Assembly (NCBI RefSeq): GCF_007860075.1
Contig: NZ_SJPP01000001.1
Span: 992,001 to 1,056,000, forward strand
DNA length: 64,000 bases
DNA from: Symmachiella macrocystis
Lineage (GTDB): Bacteria; Planctomycetota; Planctomycetia; Planctomycetales; Planctomycetaceae
Direction: 5' to 3'
Shown here: piece by piece, positions 1 to 7,637 of the stretch
Layout: every line of letters starts with the position of its first letter
Position numbering within the stretch: position 1 is the stretch's first letter
Translations under genes and position numbers: made by a program
The notes under the pieces: model-generated
The model's database searches: none
Told to the model about the DNA's origin: nothing
The model's input: only the letters and a program-made list of their open reading frames with translations

Positions 1-1919
1 TGCGCATAGATCGACGAAGATTTCACGAGCGCCGCATGGTTCCCCATCGCGGCGACTTGCCCTTTGTGAAGCACGATGATTTCATCTGCGCGGCGTAGCG
101 TCGCCATGCGGTGCGGTAAATAGATGATCGTTCGCCCCGATCGGATGCGATTGTAGGCATCGTCTAAGAGCGACTTGGCCCCCTCGTCCATCGGTTCCTC
201 AGGCTCTTCGATGATCAACAGCGCCGGATCGCGCAGTACCGCTCGCGCCAGTCCCAAACGAAACACTTGTCCCGGATCGAGTTGTTCCCCATGCTCGCCG
301 ATTACCGTTTCGTAACCCAGCGGCAATTTGAGAATGAAGTTGTGCGCGTGCGTCAGCTTCGCCGCATCGGTCACGTCTTGCAATGAATAATGCGTATCGC
401 CGCAGCGGATGTTTTCTAACACGGTCCCGGTAAAAAACGGATCGCGGGCACTGACCATGATTGCTTCGGCCCGCAGGGAATCGAGCGTCACCCAGGCGAC
501 GTCTTCGCCGTCTATGAGAATCTGCCCCGACTTGGGTTCGATGAATCGCGGCAACAAGTGCGCCACCGTCCGCGCCTCCCAGGGATCCATCGACACCACC
601 GCCACCTGCGTCCCGGCCTTGACCTGGAAACTGCAGCCGTTCAGAAGCGACTCATGATCCGAACCTTCAAAGACGACATTGTCAAAAATCAGCGACTTCG
701 CCATTGGCTGCAGGAATTTGGCCCCCACTGCCTGCCCCACGTGCGGAGTTCGCCCAAGGTAATTTTCAATCCGCGTCGAGACCCGCGCCCCGTCTGCGAC
801 GTCCCGTGGTAAATTCCACAGATTGCGCAGCGGCCCATGCATGCAACCGATAGACAGAATCAGTAGTATCGCCGAGGGCAAGGAAAACGCTCTTGTTGGA
901 TTCAGAATCTGATTCCCGACGAACATCAGCACCACGCCGCCCACAAATGCGGCCAACATCGTCAACCCCCAACGCTGCACCCAATCCTGCCGCATCCACT
1001 GTGTCGTTTCCTGTGAGAGCTGCGCCAAATGCTGCTGGAACTGTTCGTCCTCAAACGCTTCCATCTCCTTGCCATACCCCCGCACCAAACGCGTGGTGTT
1101 TAGGCTTTCAGCGAGCAACCGCAATTTCTCTTCCGCACGCGATTTGCCCAATGCCCGCAATGCGCGGCCCTGCTGCTTCTGCCAAGCGATCAACAACCAA
1201 CTTCCCAGCAACAACAACATCACGCTTCCAGCGACGATCGGCCCGGTGGCAATCGCCAGCACGGCCAACAGTATCAATTTCACCGGTTCCCGCGCCCAAC
1301 GCAGCGTCCAGTAATACAGCCCCTCCTGTAATTGATCCATGTCCGACGAGAACAGCGTCCGCAGTTCTCCATTACGATGATCCGGCAGTGCCGAAGGAGC
1401 CAATCGCAAGGTTTGCCGATGCACGGCTCGCCGCTGCGCGGTGGTGATACCCACCGCCTCGCGCATGGCACACGTCCGGCCCCGTGAATACATCATCGCA
1501 CACAGCGCGCCGGTTAGTCCGATCATGACCGCTAAGAACGTCACGGCGCTGGAGTTTCTTTGCAGTGCCTGAATTCGTCCATGCGCCGCTGCCAACACTT
1601 TTCCGCACACGCACGTCCGCGCCTGCCAAACCGCCGGCAAGATTCCGCGATCGGCTAATTCGACATTGTCGATGACCTCATCGCCTACTGGAATCTCGTA
1701 GGGGCTGGCAGTGGACTGCAACTGTTTGAATTCGGCCGCGGTCAACTCTAGCCGTCCATGATCGACCAATACGCTCGCCATCAGCCAACCGAACATCAGC
1801 ATCAGACACAGCATGATCGACCCGCCGGTCAACCACAACAAGCACCGGAGTGCCTGCCCTTGAAACAACATTTTCCGAGAAACGAGACGTTCCAAGGGAT
1901 GAGGATGCTTGGTGATCAC
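1..1919 (-). CDS. ABC exporter-like protein with degenerate ATPase domain (3' end outside window)
   Basis: The reading frame runs off the window edge, so the C-terminus is missing. The visible part has a basic N-terminus, about six hydrophobic segments in the first 340 residues (TM1 reads LLWLTGGSIMLCLMLMFGWL), then an ABC-type nucleotide-binding domain. This is the layout of a type I ABC exporter half-transporter in the inner membrane. The NBD is clearly homologous but eroded. The Walker A position (about residues 440-452) reads AVVSMDPWEART, lacking the Gly-rich loop and its Lys. The signature is LDPGQ instead of LSGGQ. Walker B reads LLIIEEPEEPMDE, with Glu for the Asp. The switch His survives in YLPHRMATL. 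I chose the GTG at 1919 because an AGG lies 8 nt upstream; ATG 1871 is an alternative. It may be the non-catalytic half of a heterodimer whose partner is outside the window. The substrate is unknown. Confidence 0.8.
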   Translation of the reverse strand, partial: MITKHPHPLERLVSRKMLFQGQALRCLLWLTGGSIMLCLMLMFGWLMASVLVDHGRLELTAAEFKQLQSTASPYEIPVGDEVIDNVELADRGILPAVWQARTCVCGKVLAAAHGRIQALQRNSSAVTFLAVMIGLTGALCAMMYSRGRTCAMREAVGITTAQRRAVHRQTLRLAPSALPDHRNGELRTLFSSDMDQLQEGLYYWTLRWAREPVKLILLAVLAIATGPIVAGSVMLLLLGSWLLIAWQKQQGRALRALGKSRAEEKLRLLAESLNTTRLVRGYGKEMEAFEDEQFQQHLAQLSQETTQWMRQDWVQRWGLTMLAAFVGGVVLMFVGNQILNPTRAFSLPSAILLILSIGCMHGPLRNLWNLPRDVADGARVSTRIENYLGRTPHVGQAVGAKFLQPMAKSLIFDNVVFEGSDHESLLNGCSFQVKAGTQVAVVSMDPWEARTVAHLLPRFIEPKSGQILIDGEDVAWVTLDSLRAEAIMVSARDPFFTGTVLENIRCGDTHYSLQDVTDAAKLTHAHNFILKLPLGYETVIGEHGEQLDPGQVFRLGLARAVLRDPALLIIEEPEEPMDEGAKSLLDDAYNRIRSGRTIIYLPHRMATLRRADEIIVLHKGQVAAMGNHAALVKSSSIYA

Positions 1920-2220
1920 AATCACTACCTTCAACTCAAATACGACACCGGCGACAGATCGAGATCAAGTTGCACTTAATTTACTGTAACAGCGGATTTC
2001 GCAAATTCTTCCGAGAAACCCACCGCACTCAACTTGACACTTCCCGCGCAACCGTGCCACGACATCAGGCACGCTCCCTCCCTGCGATAAACGTTCCATA
2101 ATCGGTCGGCCGCATCTCGCACAGCCGGCAGCAGGGCGAATCGCGATGAATGACCGCGAGTCGGTTCCTCGCAAGACGCAATGCCTGTGGCTGGGCAACG
2201 CAAACCGAATTTTGCCAACT
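1920..2220. other. Intergenic region, no gene seen
   Basis: This stretch lies between the start of the ABC exporter-like gene and the terminator of the ABC-2 permease gene. Short open frames on the minus strand here are not supported by ribosome binding sites, and the longer one overlaps the terminator hairpin. I see no conserved product. Confidence 0.5.
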
Positions 2221-2248
2221 AAAAAACCCAGCCAAACGGGGCTGGGTG
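2221..2248 (-). terminator. Rho-independent terminator of the ABC-2 permease gene
   Basis: Read on the minus strand, ACCCAGCC and GGCTGGGT pair around a short loop, followed directly by six T residues. It lies about 75 nt downstream of the permease stop codon at 2322, in the right orientation for that gene. Confidence 0.8.
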
Positions 2249-2321
2249 AAGAAGCATCATCACTCGGCCGACGCGCCACCTACATTAGGCTCATAGCACG
2301 TCGCCCCCGTCTTCCGCCATT

Positions 2322-3146
2322 TTACGCCAGATCGCGGTCCTCGAAAAGAATAAATGCCAGCAATATCGCCGCAGCGCTATAAGCAACCGCATAGATGGCG
2401 GACCAACCCAAATAGATCCCCGGAACCGGAGCACCGGTCGCAACAGCCGCCTGGACGTTAAAGACCTCAAGGGCCGGCAAGACCGTCGCGATCAGTCGGG
2501 CAAAGAAATCGACCAACTCGTTTTGCAACGCTCCCGAATTCACCAACGTCGGAGTCAAGTGCCCCACAACAAAAATTGCCAAACAGGCAACCATGTTGAC
2601 GACCATCGGCAGACGGGTGGAGATCGCCACGCTGATCGCCGCCAGAATACTGACCTCCATAAAGATCAACGCAATTCCCGGCAAGACTTGGATAATCTCG
2701 ATCCAAGAGTGCGCTGCCATATAGTTGACCTCCGAGGCCTCCCGAAAATCGTAAGGAACCTTGTAATAAATGCAGGCCAGAAACACGAGGACGACGGGGA
2801 CGAAAAAGATGAACACCCCCATCAAAATCCCAATATACTTCCCCATGATGAACTGCCGCCGCGTAATCGGTTTGGACAACAGCGTGATCGCCGTCTTCCC
2901 TTCGATTTCTGCCGCAATGCTTTGACTAGCCGTCCAGACCGCCAACAGCAAACCGCTGATCAACAGCGTCGCCAATCCGCAGTCCTTCAGCATCTTCACG
3001 TCATCGCCCAACGAAAAGAATGGCAAAAACGTGTTCAGCACCATCAGGATGACTGAAATCGCGATCAGCAGGAAAAAAAACGGCTGCCGAATCGCTTCTT
3101 TCATCGTGGCCACAGCTATGATCCACGTGCCGGAAAAACTTCTCAT
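2322..3146 (-). CDS. ABC-2 family transporter permease
   Basis: A protein of 274 residues with six predicted hydrophobic segments: one near residues 22-45, one or two near 60-80, then segments near 105-127, 155-175, 185-205 and the C-terminus. The stretch [20 protein letters not shown] after TM2 is typical of ABC-2 permeases of the NatB/GldF/YhaP type, which form the membrane part of an ABC transporter with a separate ATPase. No ATPase gene lies next to it in the window; in planctomycetes such permeases often follow an ABC ATPase, but here the upstream region is a 400-nt gap. ATG 3146 is preferred over GTG 3149 because AAGGGAA sits 6-7 nt before it. The transported substrate cannot be inferred. 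Confidence 0.8.
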   Translation of the reverse strand: MRSFSGTWIIAVATMKEAIRQPFFFLLIAISVILMVLNTFLPFFSLGDDVKMLKDCGLATLLISGLLLAVWTASQSIAAEIEGKTAITLLSKPITRRQFIMGKYIGILMGVFIFFVPVVLVFLACIYYKVPYDFREASEVNYMAAHSWIEIIQVLPGIALIFMEVSILAAISVAISTRLPMVVNMVACLAIFVVGHLTPTLVNSGALQNELVDFFARLIATVLPALEVFNVQAAVATGAPVPGIYLGWSAIYAVAYSAAAILLAFILFEDRDLA

Positions 3147-3149
3147 CAC

Positions 3150-3356
3150 GTTCCCTTACAACGACGTTTCCGCAAAAATATCAGACGGGATTCACACAAG
3201 GCCACCAAAACACACCACGCCGGTCGAATCCGTCGACCGCGGATCATCATCCCCCGGATGTACGATCATACAGCAGCGCAACGTCGGCGAATGACCGTTT
3301 TACGTCATTTTCGCATCGGCCGTTGGGCGGCGCGGACGCTTTTCTGACGCTTTTCT
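3150..3356. other. Intergenic region upstream of the ABC-2 permease
   Basis: No coding frame is supported. The region holds the permease leader. It is followed at 3359-3453 by copy A of a dispersed inverted-end element, described separately. Confidence 0.5.
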
Positions 3357-3358
3357 CA

Positions 3359-3453
3359 GAGAACCCAGTTCAAAACTCGCTGGGGCTGAATCCGGCTCCT
3401 AAAAACAGGGACCTACACGCCGCATCAGAGGATTTTGAAACCAGTTGTAGTAG
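3359..3453 (+). repeat. Dispersed ~91-nt inverted-end element, copy A
   Basis: This copy starts GAACCCAGTTCAAAAC and ends GGATTTTGAAACCAGTTGTAG. The last 32 nt (3419-3450) match copy B (27741-27772) at 27 positions. The distance from the GAACC start to the GTAG end is 90 nt, against 91 in copy B and 92 in copy C. The two ends are roughly inverted (TTCAAAAC against ATTTTGAA). It lies between the acylphosphatase 3' end and the permease 5' end. It may be a MITE-like element or a structured RNA. Confidence 0.65.
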
Positions 3454-3558
3454 AACGAATCCACGGGGGTTTGTCATAGCCTAAGCCTCGGTTGTCACCG
3501 ATTTTTTAACAGATACACCGCCCATCGGCCCTAAAATCGGTCCAACAAGACCGCTGCC

Positions 3559-3855
3559 TCAACGGCGAATCGAAAACCCGGCAAACCGTTCGCTCCCATC
3601 CCACGGACTACGGTCCACTGCAGAAATATTCCTCTCCATGACCCGGCCCAGTTCGTCCACAAACGTGATGACCTCATCCTCAGCCCCCTGAGCGATCAGC
3701 TCGACCGTGCCGTCGGCGAGATTCTTGACATAACCCGTTACAGGATAAACCCTTGCCAAGCGACGCGTCCGGTAGCGAAAGCCGACTCCTTGAACCTGAC
3801 CTCGAAAAATCACCCGTTCAGCATATGGTGGCTGTGCCTCAGCATCCTCACTCAC
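3559..3855 (-). CDS. acyP: Acylphosphatase
   Basis: A protein of 98 residues, the usual length of the family, which hydrolyses acyl phosphates such as acetyl-type carboxyl-phosphate bonds in the cytoplasm. The phosphate loop GQVQGVGFR (catalytic Arg at its end) and the GYVKN motif with the catalytic Asn are both present. The C-terminus FSIRR is also typical. The start is GTG at 3855, with GGGAGGTG about 6 nt upstream. That ribosome binding site lies inside the last codons of the cytochrome/WD40 gene, whose stop is only 3 nt before the GTG, so the two are almost certainly translated from one mRNA. Why an acylphosphatase would sit in this block is not known. Confidence 0.92.
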   Translation of the reverse strand: MSEDAEAQPPYAERVIFRGQVQGVGFRYRTRRLARVYPVTGYVKNLADGTVELIAQGAEDEVITFVDELGRVMERNISAVDRSPWDGSERFAGFSIRR

Positions 3856-3858
3856 GCT

Positions 3859-6800
3859 TCACCTCCCGCCCGCCAGGGCGCTGGTGAAGCCGGTTGCTTC
3901 CAGCAGGATCGGTACAGAACTATTTCGCTCCCCGGTCGCCTCGACACGGGCGGTCGCATAAAACGAGATCTTTTGCCGCGGCACCCACGGCTCGCATTTC
4001 ACCACAAATGACTGCTCAGTTTGGCCCTCGGGGATCAACACTCCGTTGAGCCCCACATGCAGTACCCGAATTCCATGCGGCAGATTCTCGACCGCAATCG
4101 GCACCCGGCTGTTGAATCCGTAGTTCCGCTTCAATTTCAACTGAAACCGCACTTCCTGTCCCGGTTCAATCACCGCCTCCTGCGGACTCACAGCCACCTC
4201 TAATGTCGGTGGCGGCGCCAAGGAGACTTGATGCAATCCAAAACCGGTCGAACTACGCTGCTCCACGGTTTTGTCACCAATCGTCGCATTGCCAATCGCC
4301 TGTACGCTTCCCGCGGCGGCATCCAAGGTCTCGACGGACTCCGGCGCCGAAAACGTCACGACGCATGAAGAATCATCGGGGCCGATCCGACCGGCTGTTG
4401 CGGTGATGCCGTCAGGCAACCCCTCGATCCGCACGTCAATCGCCCCGTCGAACGCTTCCAGACGCGTCGCATTGATCGTCACCGGCAGATTTCCGCCGCG
4501 AGGAATGTTTGGATCGGCTGGGTTCATCGAGATCCGAAAATCGGGTTGCGGCCGTCGAATGACGAGGCGGTAATGAAAGTCGTCGCCCGACAGGCCGCGG
4601 ACATCGTTGATGCGCACCAGATATTTGCCGTCAGCCGGCACGTCAAAATAGAGTTGGGAATCACTCCCCAGCCCCGGACCGCCATCGTCGTTCCGGTATT
4701 TCAAGGCCACGATTGGCAAGCCGCTGGGCGGAAACGATTGTCCGGGCGGATGCAGTTCGATTTTGTACACCGACGAATTCACAGCATGACCCTGCGGGGT
4801 GGTGCCAAAATATCCCAGACGGCCCCCGTTGGCGAAGAATTTCACATCCTCATCCGGCCCCAATGGCAAGGCACGGATTTTGATCACTTCGCCGCCCAAC
4901 ATCAGATAGTCGTTGATCTCAAAGCCATCCCAGTTCTGCAGGCGAATCCCGTCCCGCTTCGAACTATGGTCCCGCAGTGTAATAAACGTCTCAGAGACCG
5001 CCTGCAACGTTTGCCAACCGACCGGTTCTCCTTCTGCGGTCAAAATTTCGATCACCGAATCCAACAGCGACCCCGCCCGTCGCGCCTCGACCTGGATCAA
5101 TAGCCGGTCTCCTTGCTTTGCTTCAAACGCCACAACATCCGCCGCGCCGCCGCCTTCGCTATTGGTCATAACTCGTCCGCACACGGCGCCCGGGACCGAC
5201 AACAACTGTGCTTGTGCCGGCATGTCGTTGGGCTCGACTTCAACCACCTCGGGAAATTCACTCAACTCATACCGTACGGTGTTCAACGTCGGTCCCATTT
5301 CAGTTTGCAACCGGTCGTTACGGTCGCCGGGCGATTTGCCCTCGACGTCAATTCGCGCCGCATCGCCCAGATTGAAACCCCGGGCTTGCAGCAGACCGTC
5401 GTTTTTCGCTCCGGCAGTCACCCCCAACGGAAACACTCCCTCGACGAAGGCAAACTGGCCGGCATGGATGTAATAATAATGTCCACCGCCACCAGAAAAA
5501 CGCAGATCCTCGACCCGTAACAAGTACGATCCCGCATTTTCAAACCGGTACCCGATCACCGCATCCCGCTTGTTGGGATGCCGCTGCGAACGGGCCAACA
5601 CCTGCCCCGCATCGTCCAAGATCGTTAACTCCGCATCTAATTTTGATCCAAAGCCGGTCCCCCGCAGCGCAAAGACAATCTCCGCTCCGGCGGGCGCGTC
5701 AAATCGCCACAGATCGCGGTCTCCTTTACGGTTGATCGTCCCCACCAACGTTTTAGGCAACTCCGTCACGGTCGCCGTTTCGGGCGTATCGTTCGCTTCC
5801 TTCTCCTTCTGCTCTGCAAACGGGCCAACATAAAATGCCCGACTCCCGGTGCTGCCGGTTGGCGTATGCAGTCGCAGGGAAACCATCCGCGGCATCAAGT
5901 CAGCGGGAAGTTCCACTTCGCATTGGATCTTGTTGGGATCCTTACCGTCGGACGGCAACAGTTTGGCTTTCAGGTCTCCCGGAGCGACAAACAACGCGTC
6001 GGCATCGGCGATATTCCGTCCCGACAAAGTGAACTTCGCCGTCGTCCCCCGCACCGCTGTCCGTGGGCTGATTGAGGAGAGTTCCGGATCGCGCGGACGT
6101 TCGGCCACTTTGGCGGATTCCGGCTTCTCTTCGGCAACGGGTTCCGCGCGACGTCCAGCAATGAGCACCTGCGGTGGCTGAGCTTTCCCCGTGTCAAACG
6201 CCAGCAAATTGCCGTCATACAGACCGGCGAAGATCCGTTTACCGTCTGGGTGAACCGCCAAGGCATGCGGCCAATCCGTCAGATTTTCTTCCGTCCGCAA
6301 CAAGTTCAGCCCGACGGCATCCCACGCTTTGATTCGACCATCTTCCGCAGCGGTAAACAATGTTTTTCCGTCCTGTGCATACGCCACATCCAATAGGATC
6401 GCATCGTGGGCGAAAACGCTTTTGCGAATCTTGGCCGACTTGCCGTCCCAGCTCCAAACCCGCAACGTCTTATCGATTCCCACAGCCGCCACTTCTTTGC
6501 CCGACGGATGAAACGCGACCGCATTCATGCTGCCGGTCGGTTCGCTGAGCGTGACCATCCGCTTCCTACTAGCAACGTCCCATAACTTGACTGTCTGGTC
6601 GTCGCCGACCGAGGCCAACGTTTTGCCATCGGGACTGAACGCGACATCAAACACGGCAGCCGTGTGATGCTTGAGCGTGGCCGCCTCCTGGCCCGTGGCC
6701 ACGTCCCATAATTTGATCAGCTTATCGTAGCTCGACGTGGCCAACAGTTTCCCATCGGGACTGAATGCCAATCCATAAATTGAATCGTCATGCCCATTGA

Positions 6801-7506
6801 ACAGACCCGCCGGCTCTCCCTCGATTTCCCACAACCGCACACTCCCGCCAATTCCCGCAGGACCGCCCGCCGCTGCGATCCATTGTCCATCGGGACTGAA
6901 GGCAACTGCATTCAGCGGATGTTCGGCGCCCTCGAATTTGGCGATCACTTTTCCATCGTCCGCATTGAGCAAAACCACCTCGCGATGCCGCACAGCTGCT
7001 AAACTTTTGCCGTCAGGCGAAACCGCAACCGAGACTATCGCCGGCGTCACCGGCCCTTTGGGGAGAACCTGCGGCACGTCCGGCGCATCGTAGCCGGTGG
7101 ACTTCACTTCATCCGCATCGGAATTCTTGGCACCCGCTGCAATCCACCGCGCAATGCCGGCAATTTCCTCAGAGCTGGGTTGCTTTTCACCCTCCGGCGG
7201 CATCGGGGGTTCTTCTTCACCCTGCAGCAGCAGCAATAACCAACTCTCCGCAGGTTTGCCGGGAACGATCAGTTTCTCGCCGCTATCTCCCCCACGCATC
7301 AACGCTGAAAAACCATGCAGACTCAGCCCGTTCTCACGCTCGTCCTCGTTATGGCACGCGATGCAATACTTCTTAAACACGCGCTGCACATCGCGGGAAT
7401 ACGACGGCGCGGGTTGCTTTTGTTTTTCCGCCGGTTCGTCAGCACCGGCAGGCAGCGCCGCACACGCGGCGACGATACAAACAATCATCAGTGGAATTCT
7501 TCGCAT
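3859..7506 (-). CDS. Exported planctomycete cytochrome-c / WD40 / PPC-domain protein
   Basis: A protein of 1215 residues. It starts with a signal peptide (MRRIPLMIVCIVAACAALPAG). A planctomycete-type cytochrome c domain follows, with one haem motif, CIACH, near residues 48-52. About seven WD40 repeats span residues 125-430, recognisable as SPDGK...LWD units. The second half has beta-sandwich domains, including two bacterial pre-peptidase C-terminal-like (PPC) regions near 560-680 and 760-900. It is probably a periplasmic or surface protein that binds partners through its propeller. An upstream frame extends to 7569, but ATG 7506 gives a clean signal peptide with GAGGAATG before it. It follows the DUF1549/1553 and DUF1501 genes on the same strand and is nearly fused to acyP. 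The electron-transfer partner is unknown. Confidence 0.85.
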   Translation of the reverse strand: MRRIPLMIVCIVAACAALPAGADEPAEKQKQPAPSYSRDVQRVFKKYCIACHNEDERENGLSLHGFSALMRGGDSGEKLIVPGKPAESWLLLLLQGEEEPPMPPEGEKQPSSEEIAGIARWIAAGAKNSDADEVKSTGYDAPDVPQVLPKGPVTPAIVSVAVSPDGKSLAAVRHREVVLLNADDGKVIAKFEGAEHPLNAVAFSPDGQWIAAAGGPAGIGGSVRLWEIEGEPAGLFNGHDDSIYGLAFSPDGKLLATSSYDKLIKLWDVATGQEAATLKHHTAAVFDVAFSPDGKTLASVGDDQTVKLWDVASRKRMVTLSEPTGSMNAVAFHPSGKEVAAVGIDKTLRVWSWDGKSAKIRKSVFAHDAILLDVAYAQDGKTLFTAAEDGRIKAWDAVGLNLLRTEENLTDWPHALAVHPDGKRIFAGLYDGNLLAFDTGKAQPPQVLIAGRRAEPVAEEKPESAKVAERPRDPELSSISPRTAVRGTTAKFTLSGRNIADADALFVAPGDLKAKLLPSDGKDPNKIQCEVELPADLMPRMVSLRLHTPTGSTGSRAFYVGPFAEQKEKEANDTPETATVTELPKTLVGTINRKGDRDLWRFDAPAGAEIVFALRGTGFGSKLDAELTILDDAGQVLARSQRHPNKRDAVIGYRFENAGSYLLRVEDLRFSGGGGHYYYIHAGQFAFVEGVFPLGVTAGAKNDGLLQARGFNLGDAARIDVEGKSPGDRNDRLQTEMGPTLNTVRYELSEFPEVVEVEPNDMPAQAQLLSVPGAVCGRVMTNSEGGGAADVVAFEAKQGDRLLIQVEARRAGSLLDSVIEILTAEGEPVGWQTLQAVSETFITLRDHSSKRDGIRLQNWDGFEINDYLMLGGEVIKIRALPLGPDEDVKFFANGGRLGYFGTTPQGHAVNSSVYKIELHPPGQSFPPSGLPIVALKYRNDDGGPGLGSDSQLYFDVPADGKYLVRINDVRGLSGDDFHYRLVIRRPQPDFRISMNPADPNIPRGGNLPVTINATRLEAFDGAIDVRIEGLPDGITATAGRIGPDDSSCVVTFSAPESVETLDAAAGSVQAIGNATIGDKTVEQRSSTGFGLHQVSLAPPPTLEVAVSPQEAVIEPGQEVRFQLKLKRNYGFNSRVPIAVENLPHGIRVLHVGLNGVLIPEGQTEQSFVVKCEPWVPRQKISFYATARVEATGERNSSVPILLEATGFTSALAGGR

Positions 7507-7637
7507 ACCCAAACATTCCTCACAGCGCCGGGTGCCACTGCTGGCTTGCCCAGTAGTGTTTCCGGTCACACGTTTTCACTGGCAAACAAGCCGCCAATCG
7601 CACCCCAGTATCGAAACAACTAAAATCGCTGTCGTCT

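Noticed and set aside
1965-2279. Small minus-strand open frame before the ABC-2 permease terminator
   Set aside because: It overlaps the rho-independent terminator hairpin and shows no ribosome binding site or known domain.
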